A stretch of DNA of 64,000 nucleotides. Source: CAZRHH01 sp964599885 (GTDB lineage Bacteria; Chloroflexota; Dehalococcoidia; DSTF01; JACRBR01). The stretch covers positions 1-64,000 of the forward strand of contig CAZRHH010000009.1 in assembly GCA_964599885.1 (NCBI GenBank), in the 5' to 3' direction. This document shows, piece by piece, positions 17,819 to 25,445 of the stretch. Each line of letters opens with the position of its first letter. Position 1 is the stretch's first letter. The translations under genes and the position numbers were made by a program. The notes under the pieces are model-generated. The model saw only the letters and a program-made list of their open reading frames with translations. It was not told the DNA's origin and searched no databases.

Positions 17819-17832
17819 AACAGGAGGCCCCC

Positions 17833-18366
17833 ATGAACCGCAGCGAGATCGAAATCAAACTCAACACCGGCCGCGCCTGGCTCCTCGAAACCTACGCCGC
17901 CCTCACCGACGAGGACGTCGTCTGCCCTGTCACGCCGAGCGAGCACGACCCCGCCAACATGTGGAGCCCGAAGGACCACCTCATCCATCTCGCCGGCATC
18001 GAACGCAACTTCAACGCCATGATCCGCCGCCACATCGCCGGGGACGCCAACCCCGTCGGCCTCACGAAAAACGCCGACGGCACGCGCCGCGACCTTCCCG
18101 AGATCATGAAGACCGTCCACGCCATGAACGACGACTGGCTTACTCGCCATCGCGAAGAACCGCTTGACGCCGCCATCGCCCTCGGCCAGCAGTCGCGCGC
18201 CGAAACGCTCGCCCTCCTCGCCGAACTCACCGATGCCCAGCTCCAGCAGAAACTCCCCGGCGCCCCCTGGGCCGATGGCACGATCGGCGGCGTCCTCGCC
18301 GTCAACGCCCTCCACGAAAAAATGCACTGGACCTGGATCTCCGAAGCCCGAGACCGCGCCGGTTAG
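17833..18366 (+). CDS. DinB-like four-helix protein
   Basis: 177 aa. ATG at 17833 with aggagg at 17822-17827. All-helical pattern with a conserved-looking WSPKDHLIHLAGIERNF segment and a late His in ALHEKMHWTW, compatible with the metal-binding His triad of DinB/mycothiol-dependent maleylpyruvate isomerase-like proteins. In that family the metal activates a thiol cofactor for transferase reactions. Assigned by pattern only; specific role unknown. Confidence 0.65.
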   Translation: MNRSEIEIKLNTGRAWLLETYAALTDEDVVCPVTPSEHDPANMWSPKDHLIHLAGIERNFNAMIRRHIAGDANPVGLTKNADGTRRDLPEIMKTVHAMNDDWLTRHREEPLDAAIALGQQSRAETLALLAELTDAQLQQKLPGAPWADGTIGGVLAVNALHEKMHWTWISEARDRAG

Positions 18367-18540
18367 GCACTTCAGCCCTTGTCCTCTGCGCTTCGCCCTG
18401 CTCGTACGGAGTATGGCTAAAATCCCTTTGTGATTGGTTATTTCGATTGTTCGTTCCCTCGGGAATAGAGCAGATGTGTAGATCGTTCAAAGCTCGACTG
18501 CTACTATTGGCGCGCTATATCGATACGTATCAAAAAAGCG

Positions 18541-19458
18541 TTGGGGGGAGCCCTGCTTCCGCTCGTCCTCGTCGCCTCGCTGCTCGGCACTCAGCGAGCG
18601 GAGGCCGCGCAGCCGCTTCGGATCGTCGCCCTCGGCGATTCCGTCACCCAGCTCGGCGGGTTCACCGCGCGGTACCGCGAGCATGTGCAGCGCGATCTCG
18701 CCATCACGGCTCAGGTGGTCAACTTGGGCACCAACGGCGCTTCCAGCGGCGAGCTGCTCGCCCGCTTGCGAACCGACGCCACCTATCGAGACGCCGTCGC
18801 CACGGCGGACATCATCACGCTCCAGGTCGGACTCAACGACTTCTATGGAATGCGCGGACCGTACGCGTCGGGCGAGTGCCGGGGTGCGGATAACCAGGAT
18901 TGCCTCAGAGGCATGGTCTCGCTATTCAGCGCGAACTGGACGGGCATCCTCAATGAAATCTTCGTGCTTGCCGATCCAGCCCAGGTCGCAATTCGCCCCA
19001 TGGACATCTACTATTCGACCGTCGCGTTCGATCAGGCTGCTGGCACATTCCCTGTCCTTAACAGTTACGTGGGGGAGATGAACCAGCACATCGCCGCGGA
19101 GTCCGTGCGTCTCGGTCTGCCACCCCCGGCGGTGCATACCGCATTCAACGGACTGTCGGGTGACGTCGATCCCATCGCCGCGGGCTACATTCTGATCGAT
19201 GGCGTTCACACGACGGACGCAGGGAACCGGTCGATCGCCGACACGCTGCGCACCACCGGTTACCTTCCGGTCGAACCCGGCTGTCCGAACGTGAATGGCG
19301 ACAACCGCGTCAACGTCGTCGACCTGTTCCTCATCGCGAAGAACATCGACAAGCCCGTCACCACCGAGACATCCGTCTTCGATGTCAACGCCGACCGCCG
19401 CATCAACGTCGTCGATGTCTTTCTCGCCGCGAAGAAAATCGACGTGTTCTGTACTTGA
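18541..19458 (+). CDS. Secreted SGNH/GDSL hydrolase with dockerin-like tail (copy 1)
   Basis: About 305 aa from TTG 18541. SGNH block I is ALGDSVTQ, block II NLGTNGASSG, block III GLNDFYG, block V DGVHTTDAG (Ser, Gly, Asn, Asp/His). The last 55 residues are a dockerin-like pair (NGDNRVNVVDLFLIAKN and NADRRINVVDVFLAAKK). The signal peptide ends at TQRAEA. Oddity: no in-frame ATG or GTG exists between the stop at 18466 and 18541, and TTG 18541 has no Shine-Dalgarno. It would also cut off the basic n-region RIKK encoded just upstream, so an ATA/ATC start near 18517-18529 or start-codon decay is possible. Known: lipase/acyl esterase family. Confidence 0.85.
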   Translation: MGGALLPLVLVASLLGTQRAEAAQPLRIVALGDSVTQLGGFTARYREHVQRDLAITAQVVNLGTNGASSGELLARLRTDATYRDAVATADIITLQVGLNDFYGMRGPYASGECRGADNQDCLRGMVSLFSANWTGILNEIFVLADPAQVAIRPMDIYYSTVAFDQAAGTFPVLNSYVGEMNQHIAAESVRLGLPPPAVHTAFNGLSGDVDPIAAGYILIDGVHTTDAGNRSIADTLRTTGYLPVEPGCPNVNGDNRVNVVDLFLIAKNIDKPVTTETSVFDVNADRRINVVDVFLAAKKIDVFCT

Positions 19459-19501
19459 CGGCCGGAGGCCGCCTAAGCACACTCGGCCCCGCCCCTGCCC
19501 C

Positions 19502-19507
19502 GTATGC
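19502..19507 (+). promoter_or_regulatory. Possible -10 element for a leaderless mRNA
   Basis: TATGCT lies 14 nt before the ATG at 19522, which lacks a Shine-Dalgarno. Suggestive only; no good -35 is seen. Confidence 0.3.
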
Positions 19508-19521
19508 TACGATCGGCGACA

Positions 19522-20469
19522 ATGCTCAGCCTCAGCTACAAGGCCGTTGCGCTTGCCGTCGCCGTCCTCGCGCTGCTCAGCGGCGTCTCCCCCGCCGGCA
19601 CCCCGCCCGCTGAAGCTGCACAGCCGCTCCAGTTCGTCGCCCTCGGCGATTCGCTCACCCAGTCCGGCGGGTTCACCGCCCGCTACCGCGACCGCATGCA
19701 AGCGGATCTCGGGCTCGCCTCCCAGTCGGTGAATCTGGGCACCAACGGCTCCTCCAGTGGCGAACTGCTTGACCGCTTGATCACCAACCCGGCCTACCGC
19801 ACCGCCGTTGCCGGCGCCGACGTCATCGTCATCCAGGCCGGCCTCAACGACTACTACCGCGCGCGCTTCCGCTACCTGTCCGGCGATTGTGGCGGAGAGG
19901 ACAATCAGGACTGCATGCGCGAAATGGTGCCCAGCTTCAACGCGAATTGGACAGCGCTTCTCGAAGAACTACTCGTCCTCGCCGACTCCGAGGAGGTCGC
20001 CATCCGCGCGCTGAACATGCACTACCCGTTCTTCGCGCTGGACAACTGGACCGGCCCCTTCGCTGTGCTGAACGTCTACCTCAGTCAGATGAACGAACAC
20101 ATCGCCGCCGAGTCAGCACGTCTCGACATCCCGCTCGCCGACGTCCACGCAGCGTTCCACGGGCCAGCCGGCAACCTCGACCCGATCAACGGGGGCTACC
20201 TCCTGCTGGACGGCATTCACCCCACCGACGCCGGCAACCGCGCGATCGCCGACGCGCTCCGAAGCCTCGGCTATCTGCCGCTGGTACCCACCTGCCCGAA
20301 CGTGAACAACGACAATCGCGTCAACATCGTCGACTTGTTCCTCATCGCGAAGAATGCCGGCGCCCCCGTCACCGCCGAATCAGCCCTCTTCGACGTCAAC
20401 GGCAGCGGCCACATCGACATCGTCGATCTCTTTCTCGCCGCGAAGAAGGTCGACATGTTCTGCGGTTGA
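19522..20469 (+). CDS. Secreted SGNH/GDSL hydrolase with dockerin-like tail (copy 2)
   Basis: 315 aa from ATG 19522; ATG 19504 lies in the putative -10 element and is disfavoured. Tandem paralogue of the preceding gene, with matching blocks ALGDSLTQ, NLGTNGSSSG, GLNDYYR and DGIHPTDAG, and the same dockerin-like pair (NNDNRVNIVDLFLIAKN and NGSGHIDIVDLFLAAKK). Signal peptide MLSLSYKAV... ends near PPAEA. Both copies share an insertion with paired Cys (GDCGGEDNQDC). Extracellular esterase/lipase of unknown substrate. Confidence 0.9.
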   Translation: MLSLSYKAVALAVAVLALLSGVSPAGTPPAEAAQPLQFVALGDSLTQSGGFTARYRDRMQADLGLASQSVNLGTNGSSSGELLDRLITNPAYRTAVAGADVIVIQAGLNDYYRARFRYLSGDCGGEDNQDCMREMVPSFNANWTALLEELLVLADSEEVAIRALNMHYPFFALDNWTGPFAVLNVYLSQMNEHIAAESARLDIPLADVHAAFHGPAGNLDPINGGYLLLDGIHPTDAGNRAIADALRSLGYLPLVPTCPNVNNDNRVNIVDLFLIAKNAGAPVTAESALFDVNGSGHIDIVDLFLAAKKVDMFCG

Positions 20470-20569
20470 TCTCGTCCACCAGACGCAACAAAGGGTTGTA
20501 ATATCCCGTCATCTCGGCTCCCTGAACGCTTTGTACGCCCTTCCCGCCTCCATCATGTAGGCTTCACCG

Positions 20570-20588
20570 GCGCAGAAGGATTCTGCGC
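20570..20588 (+). promoter_or_regulatory. Perfect 8-bp inverted repeat at the start of the lipoprotein gene
   Basis: GCGCAGAA-GGA-TTCTGCGC ends one base before ATG 20590. It could be an operator or an mRNA hairpin that hides the first start and favours GTG 20611. Confidence 0.4.
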
Positions 20589-20589
20589 G

Positions 20590-21501
20590 ATGAGAGAGGG
20601 AGTTGTTCAAGTGGGCAATCAGAATCTGTGGGCAGGCAAACTCGCGCTCGTAATAGCCGCAGGAGTACTCGCACTCGCGGGATTCTCCGCATGCGGCGGT
20701 GATGACGACGACGACACCGACGGCTCACCAACATCGGGAGCCACCGCCGCCGCGACCGAAGACAGCGACGACAACGGTGATGGAGCGGAGATCGAGGCCG
20801 CCGTCCTCGCGGCCTACGACGCCTGGAACGCCAAGGACATCGACGGGTTGCTGGCAATCTTCACGGAAAAGGGCGTGAACGACGTCTTCGAACTCGATGA
20901 GGGCACGACCATCGCAGTGTTCCGCGAACAACTGCCCGAGTTCATCGGCGAGCCACCCATCACGTCGGAAGGCTTCGAGAACACTGAGGTGGACGGCGCG
21001 AGCGCTTCCACCGATGTTGCGGAGGTACAAGGCATCCTTCTCGCCAACGTGCAGTACCTGCTGATCGACGACGCCGGCGTGTGGAAGATCGATGGCCAGG
21101 AAGAGATCGAAACCGCGGTGCCGGACGGCACCACGCTCGTCCACGTTGACCTCAACGAGTTCGCGTTCGGCGTCAACACGAACGAGATTGCCGACGCGCC
21201 CGGCGCCATCGCCTTCGAAGCGGGCAACGTCGGCGAGCAGGAGCACGAACTCGGACTCGCGAGAATCCCCGCAGATGCCGTCGTGGAAGATCTCCTCCGG
21301 ATCGAAGAAGATGTCCCCGGCTTCGAGTTCATCGGTGGCGTCGGCCCGATCGCCGCAGGCGACACCACGAACATGGTCTTCACCGAGGCGCTTGAGCCAG
21401 GACGCTACCTCATGGTCTGCTTCCTGCCCGACACGACAGCCGGCCCCGAAGGCGAACCGCACGCATTCCTCGGCATGTACAGCGAATTCACCATCGAGTA
21501 G
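20590..21501 (+). CDS. Lipoprotein with NTF2/SnoaL-like domain and cupredoxin-like C-terminus
   Basis: 303 aa from ATG 20590. GTG 20611 with gagaggga upstream is an equally good start and gives a cleaner signal peptide. The lipobox FSAC precedes an Asp-rich linker, so it is membrane-anchored outside the cell. Residues about 65-175 (AAYDAWNAKDIDGLLAIFTE...) fit a SnoaL/DUF4440-like fold. The C-terminal ~120 residues carry His in EQEHELG, Cys in LMVCFLP, then His and Met in PHAFLGM, the order of type 1 copper ligands. Possible electron carrier or sensor. A strong terminator follows. Confidence 0.8.
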   Translation: MREGVVQVGNQNLWAGKLALVIAAGVLALAGFSACGGDDDDDTDGSPTSGATAAATEDSDDNGDGAEIEAAVLAAYDAWNAKDIDGLLAIFTEKGVNDVFELDEGTTIAVFREQLPEFIGEPPITSEGFENTEVDGASASTDVAEVQGILLANVQYLLIDDAGVWKIDGQEEIETAVPDGTTLVHVDLNEFAFGVNTNEIADAPGAIAFEAGNVGEQEHELGLARIPADAVVEDLLRIEEDVPGFEFIGGVGPIAAGDTTNMVFTEALEPGRYLMVCFLPDTTAGPEGEPHAFLGMYSEFTIE

Positions 21502-21527
21502 CCGCCGCCTGCAGCGCAAGAAAAACG

Positions 21528-21554
21528 AAGGGCCGGTTCATCGAACCGGCCCTT
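21528..21554 (+). terminator. Intrinsic terminator hairpin
   Basis: AAGGGCCGGTTC-ATC-GAACCGGCCCTT, a perfect 12-bp stem 26 nt after the lipoprotein stop. The U tract is weak (tctcgtcg). Confidence 0.75.
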
Positions 21555-21623
21555 CTCGTCGTCCATGATCGTCGGCGGCCTATCTGTGTGTCCAGTCCCC
21601 AGAGCGAGCGTCCAATCGCCCCC

Positions 21624-21647
21624 GTAGCGCGGGCTGAAAGCCCGCGC
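21624..21647 (+). repeat. Family C palindrome with GTAG head
   Basis: GTAGC followed by GCGGGCTGAAAGCCCGC. Confidence 0.8.
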
Positions 21648-21753
21648 GGGCGTCGTCTCGAAGAACGATGCAGAATCGTCGGCGTGCCCCTTCTTGAAGA
21701 GAATAGACTTAGGCCACGACACCACCGTCGTGTCACGCCATCGTCTCCGAGCG

Positions 21754-21808
21754 CAAGCTCCCCCTCTCCAAGAATTTGGAGAAGGGGCCGGGGGGTGAGG
21801 CCGCGCGC
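21754..21808 (+). repeat. Family D hairpin repeat
   Basis: ctccccctctccaa-gaa-tttggagaaggggcc, then gggtgaggccgcgcg. Confidence 0.78.
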
Positions 21809-21846
21809 CGTGAAACGCAAAACACATCAACCCGTCCCCAAAAGAA

Positions 21847-21929
21847 CATCTGTGTCCATCTGCGACATCTGTGGAAAAAGAAAAACCTTTGCGCTCCTCT
21901 GCGCCCTTTGCGTCTTTGCGGTGAACCGA
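21847..21929 (+). repeat. F-E' composite repeat
   Basis: catctgtgtccatctgcgacatctgtgg-type units joined to (cctttgcg)-type units ending gcggtgaacc. Confidence 0.75.
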
Positions 21930-21933
21930 AAAG

Positions 21934-23046
21934 CTACCCAGGCAACGCCAGCGCCACAAACGGCATCCGCAGCGATTCCGCCAGTGCCTCGTACGTCACC
22001 GCCCCCTCGCTGACCAGCACGCCTTTCGCCAGCGCCGGGTCAGCCTGCAACGCCGCGCGCGTCCCCAATTCGGCGAGCTTCAGCACGTACGGCAGCGTCG
22101 CCGCCGTTAGCGCCGCCGTCGATGTGCGCGGCACCGCGCCCGGCATGTTCGCCACGCAGTAATGCAGCACGCCCTCTTCGACATAGATCGGCTCGTCATG
22201 CGTCGTCGGCCGCGATGTCTCGCACGTCCCGCCCTGATCGATCGACACGTCGACGATCACCGCGCCCTCGCCCATCGCCCGCACCATCGCCCGGTTGACC
22301 AGCTTCGGCGCCGCCGCACCCGGCACCAACACCGCGCAGATCAGCACGTCGGCGTCCGTCATCGCCTCTGCGATCGCAAGCGGGCTCGATTGCAACGTCG
22401 TCGTCCGGTTCGGCCACAACTGCTGCACGCGCCGCAGCTTGTCGAGCCGCGTGTCGAACACCGTCACCCGCGCCCCCAGCGCCACCGCCGTCTCGATCGC
22501 GTTCTCCGCGACGATCCCCGCGCCCAGCACGACGACGTGTGCCGGCGGCGCTCCCGGCAACCCCGACAGCAGCTTGCCGCGTCCCGGCCCCGGCTTGCGT
22601 AAGTACTGCGCGCCGATCTCCGTCGCCATCCGGCCCGCGATCTGGCTCATTGGGATCAGCAGCGGCAGCGAGCCGTCGGCGAGCTGCACCGTCTCGTAGG
22701 CGATCGCGGTCACCTTCGAGCGCAGCAGCACGCGCGTCAGTTCCGGCAGCGCCGCCAGATGCAAGTACGTGAACAGCGTCTGCGCGTCGCGGATTAGCGC
22801 GTGCTCCGCCTCCAGCGGCTCCTTCACCTTCACCAGCAGATCCGCCTGCGCCCACACCTCCGACGCCGCACCGCGGATCGTCGCGCCCGAGGCCGCGTAC
22901 GCCGCATCCGCACAGCCAACCCCAACGCCCGCCCCCGACTCCACCAGCACGCGATGCCCCGCAGCGACGAGCGCGCCCGTCCCCTCCGGCGTCAGCCCGA
23001 CCCGAAACTCCTCGTTCTTAATCTCACGAACAGTCCCAACAATCAT
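21934..23046 (-). CDS. ald: Alanine dehydrogenase
   Basis: 370 aa, normal length. Start MIVGTVREIKNEEFRVGLTPEG is canonical. Catalytic Lys is in LLVKVKEP, His in FTYLHLA, the NAD-binding Rossmann loop is VVLGAGIVAENA, and VDVSIDQGG carries the catalytic Asp. Reaction: L-alanine + NAD+ + H2O to pyruvate + NH4+ + NADH. Cytoplasmic, usually hexameric. A stand-alone gene between repeat-rich gaps. Confidence 0.95.
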   Translation of the reverse strand: MIVGTVREIKNEEFRVGLTPEGTGALVAAGHRVLVESGAGVGVGCADAAYAASGATIRGAASEVWAQADLLVKVKEPLEAEHALIRDAQTLFTYLHLAALPELTRVLLRSKVTAIAYETVQLADGSLPLLIPMSQIAGRMATEIGAQYLRKPGPGRGKLLSGLPGAPPAHVVVLGAGIVAENAIETAVALGARVTVFDTRLDKLRRVQQLWPNRTTTLQSSPLAIAEAMTDADVLICAVLVPGAAAPKLVNRAMVRAMGEGAVIVDVSIDQGGTCETSRPTTHDEPIYVEEGVLHYCVANMPGAVPRTSTAALTAATLPYVLKLAELGTRAALQADPALAKGVLVSEGAVTYEALAESLRMPFVALALPG

Positions 23047-23172
23047 CGCCCCTCAGTATCGGCGAACCCTCGCCTCGAAGCGATATGAGGACACGGAAAA
23101 ACCTACGACTGGCGCTCGCGTCCTTCCGCTCCCGCCCGATGAGATCCCGTTCCGCACCCCGCGAAAAAAAGC

Positions 23173-23200
23173 GTAGGGACAGGTCTTTAGACCTGTCCGC
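23173..23200 (+). repeat. Family B REP-like palindrome (GTAG head)
   Basis: GTAG then GGACAGGTC-TTTA-GACCTGTCC. Confidence 0.8.
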
Positions 23201-23296
23201 ACACGCACGACTCACACCCTGCCCGTCGAATTCAGCGCCATCATCGAGCGCTACCCCTGCACTCCATCCGTGCCCATCCGCGTGACTCTGTAATTC

Positions 23297-23471
23297 CTAA
23301 AGAAAAACCTTTGCGCTCCTCTGCGTCCTTTGCGCCTTTGCGGTGAACCGAAACTCCCGCTTCCCGCGTCCACCCTCCCTTGCCCTCTATCTGCGCCCAT
23401 CTGTGACATCTGTGGAAAAAAGAAAAACCTCTGCGCCCTTCGCGCTCTTTGCGCCTTAGCGGTGAACCGGC
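23297..23471 (+). repeat. Two E'/F composite repeats
   Basis: (cctttgcg)-type block ending gcggtgaacc at about 23349, then catctgtgacatctgtgg and a second (ccctttgcg)-type block ending gcggtgaacc at 23469. Confidence 0.75.
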
Positions 23472-23477
23472 GTCCCG

Positions 23478-24389
23478 CTACGCCCCAACCACATTCCGCA
23501 ACACGCCGATCCCCGCCACCTCCGCCTCCACCACATCGCCCGGCCGCAAGAACTCCGGCGGCGTCCGCCCCACACCAACACCCGACGGCGTGCCCGTCAA
23601 CAGAATGTCGCCCGGCAGCAGCGTCATCCCCGCCGACCACTCGGCGATCAGCCGCGCCACCGGAAAGATCTGCTGCCGTGTGTTCGAGCGCTGCTTCTCC
23701 GTCCCATTGACGCGCAGCGAAATGTCGAGCGTCTGCGGATCGCCGATCTCGTCGGCCGTCACCACCACCGGCCCCAACGGACAGAACCCGTCGAGCCCCT
23801 TGCCCTTGTACCACTGCCCGTGCCGCTGCTGCAGGTCGCGCGCCGTCACGTCGTTCGCGACGGTGTACCCGAACACGTATTCCAGCGCCGACGCCTCGTC
23901 GATATCGCGCCCCTCGCGTCCGATGATCACCGCCAGTTCAACTTCCCAGTCGATCGATGTGCTGACGTGCCCGTGCCACGGAATCTCATCGTCCGGCCCG
24001 ATCACGCACGTCGCCGGCTTGGTGAAGAACACCGGATACGCCGGCGGTCGCGCGCCCGCCGCCGACTTCGATTCGGCGACATGCTCGGCGTAGTTCAGCC
24101 CGACGCACACCACGTTCCGCGCCGGCCGCACAATCGGTGCCAGCAACCGCACGTCGTCCAGCGCGCTCCCTGCCAAAGCATCGCCGCCGCCCCGCGCGAT
24201 GATCGCGCGTCCCACATCCAGCGCCCGCTCACCCGCCACGATGAACGCGACCATCTCGTCCGGCACATCGCCCAGCGACAACGCCCGCGCCGCCACCGCC
24301 ACATCCGCCACCCGCTCGCCAACCACGACACCAAGCCGCGCCGCCGCCGCCGCATCCGCGCCACGCTCCCTGTACGTCACCAACCGCAT
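23478..24389 (-). CDS. Fumarylacetoacetate hydrolase (FAH) family protein
   Basis: 303 aa. The C-terminal FAH fold is clear: NVVCVGLNYAEHV, the metal-binding DWEVELAVIIG (Glu-x-Glu), VANDVTARDLQ (Asp), and GDILLTGTPSGVG. The N-terminal ~90 residues are a smaller variable domain. Known: Mg-dependent C-C hydrolases and decarboxylases of aromatic or keto-acid catabolism, such as 2-hydroxyhepta-2,4-diene-1,7-dioate isomerase or acylpyruvase. The substrate cannot be deduced, and the neighbours give no pathway. Confidence 0.9.
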   Translation of the reverse strand: MRLVTYRERGADAAAAARLGVVVGERVADVAVAARALSLGDVPDEMVAFIVAGERALDVGRAIIARGGGDALAGSALDDVRLLAPIVRPARNVVCVGLNYAEHVAESKSAAGARPPAYPVFFTKPATCVIGPDDEIPWHGHVSTSIDWEVELAVIIGREGRDIDEASALEYVFGYTVANDVTARDLQQRHGQWYKGKGLDGFCPLGPVVVTADEIGDPQTLDISLRVNGTEKQRSNTRQQIFPVARLIAEWSAGMTLLPGDILLTGTPSGVGVGRTPPEFLRPGDVVEAEVAGIGVLRNVVGA

Positions 24390-24448
24390 CGCTCACCCCT
24401 CCGCGCAATTGCGCGCCGACGATGATCAAGCGCCCTCGGATGAAAAAC

Positions 24449-24476
24449 GTAGGGACAGGTCTTTAGACCTGTCCGC
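24449..24476 (+). repeat. Family B REP-like palindrome (GTAG head)
   Basis: GTAG then GGACAGGTC-TTTA-GACCTGTCC; a short gcatcccgcatccc tandem follows. Confidence 0.8.
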
Positions 24477-24495
24477 ATCCCGCATCCCGCATCCC

Positions 24496-24570
24496 TATCG
24501 GTGCCCATCTGTGAAATCTGTGGAAAAAAGAGAAAACCTCTGTGCCTCTGTGCCTCTGTGGTGAACCCGG
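24496..24570 (+). repeat. F-E composite repeat
   Basis: gtgcccatctgtgaaatctgtgg-type F units followed by (cctctgtg)n-gtgaacccg. Confidence 0.75.
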
Positions 24571-24623
24571 CGCGCCGCGGTCGCGACCCCCACTTCTCAT
24601 CTCCCACTTTCCACATCCCCAGA

Positions 24624-25193
24624 TCAGTACCACGAACGATCGATGATCAGCCCCGCATGATGGCTCAGCACCGACAACACCGCCCGGTCCGCATCGCCAA
24701 ACGCACCGCCGCGCTTGCGGTCCGTCACATACAACGCGCCCACAATCCCCTCGGCGCCGAACACCGGCAGCCCCAGCAGTTCCTGCATCGGCGGATGCTT
24801 CGGCGGGAACCCGAACGCCTTCTCGTGCTGCGACACATCCGTCAGATGCACCGGCAGCCCGTCCTGCCGCATGTTGCCGAGCGGCCCGTGCCCCTGCGGC
24901 GGCCCCTTCAGCAGCGCCAGTTGCCTCGCGTCCATCCCGCTGACGATGAACCCCTCGACGTAATCGTCGCCGCCCGTCACCGCCAGCGCCCCGAACGTCG
25001 CGTCCGTCATCTCGCGCGCCACATCGACGACATGCTGCAGCGCATCGTGCGGCGTCTTCGGCGGCGACTTCCGGTTTCGGTCCGCCAGCTTCCGCAGCGC
25101 CCGATACTCCGGATCGCGCTCCGCCAGCAACCCCCGCCGAGGCGCCGCCGCCTCCACCCGCTCCGCCAGCTCCCGCTGCGCCTCAACACTCAT
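24624..25193 (-). CDS. GAF-domain protein
   Basis: 189 aa from ATG 25193; the longer frame upstream has an Arg-rich, unlikely N-terminus. Residues about 60-185 form a GAF domain: ALQHVVDVAREMTDATFGALAV, GFPPKHPPMQELLGLPVFG and GIVGALYVTDR, ending in the SVLSHHAGLIIDRS helix. This is typical of the sensory GAF of DevS/DosS-like kinases. No kinase, cyclase or HTH output domain is present, so it must act through a partner or simply bind a ligand. Cytoplasmic. Confidence 0.8.
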   Translation of the reverse strand: MSVEAQRELAERVEAAAPRRGLLAERDPEYRALRKLADRNRKSPPKTPHDALQHVVDVAREMTDATFGALAVTGGDDYVEGFIVSGMDARQLALLKGPPQGHGPLGNMRQDGLPVHLTDVSQHEKAFGFPPKHPPMQELLGLPVFGAEGIVGALYVTDRKRGGAFGDADRAVLSVLSHHAGLIIDRSWY

Positions 25194-25264
25194 CGAACGT
25201 TCCGTTTCGCACCGTAGCCCTCGCGACCGTTCTGCACGCACACCGACCCACCGCACACCCCTCC

Positions 25265-25288
25265 GTAGCGCGGGCTTTCAGCCCGCGC
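25265..25288 (+). repeat. Family C palindrome with GTAG head
   Basis: GTAGC followed by GCGGGCTTTCAGCCCGC. A remnant of family D (cgggggggtgaggccg) follows at about 25320-25340. Confidence 0.78.
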
Positions 25289-25374
25289 GATCGCCGTCCC
25301 GGTGACTATCAACAAGCCCGGCGGGGGGGTGAGGCCGCCCCGTGCAACTCACAACACACCAAACCACTCCCGAA

Positions 25375-25445
25375 AAAATCTGTGCCATCTGTGACATCTG
25401 TGGAAAAAGAAAGCCCTCTGTGCCTCTGTGCCTCTGTGGTGAAAT
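25375..25445 (+). repeat. F-E composite repeat
   Basis: catctgtgacatctgtgg then (cctctgtg)n-gtgaaa, abutting the stop codon of the alpha/beta hydrolase. Confidence 0.75.

Larger units (their letters stand above)
17376..17832. other. Divergent intergenic region made largely of repeats
   Basis: It lies between the minus-strand M20 gene and the plus-strand DinB-like gene. Contains two near-identical E-F-E' composites about 295 nt apart, an A palindrome (17523) and a D hairpin (17595). Any promoters must lie within or between repeats. Confidence 0.7.
21555..21933. other. Convergent intergenic gap with repeats, no gene seen
   Basis: Between the terminator and the 3' end of ald. Contains C (21624), D (21754) and F-E' (21847) repeats. 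Confidence 0.65.
23047..23477. other. Intergenic gap with repeats, no gene seen
   Basis: Holds one B palindrome (23173) and two E'/F composites (23297-23471). The leader of ald must lie at its left edge. Confidence 0.65.
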
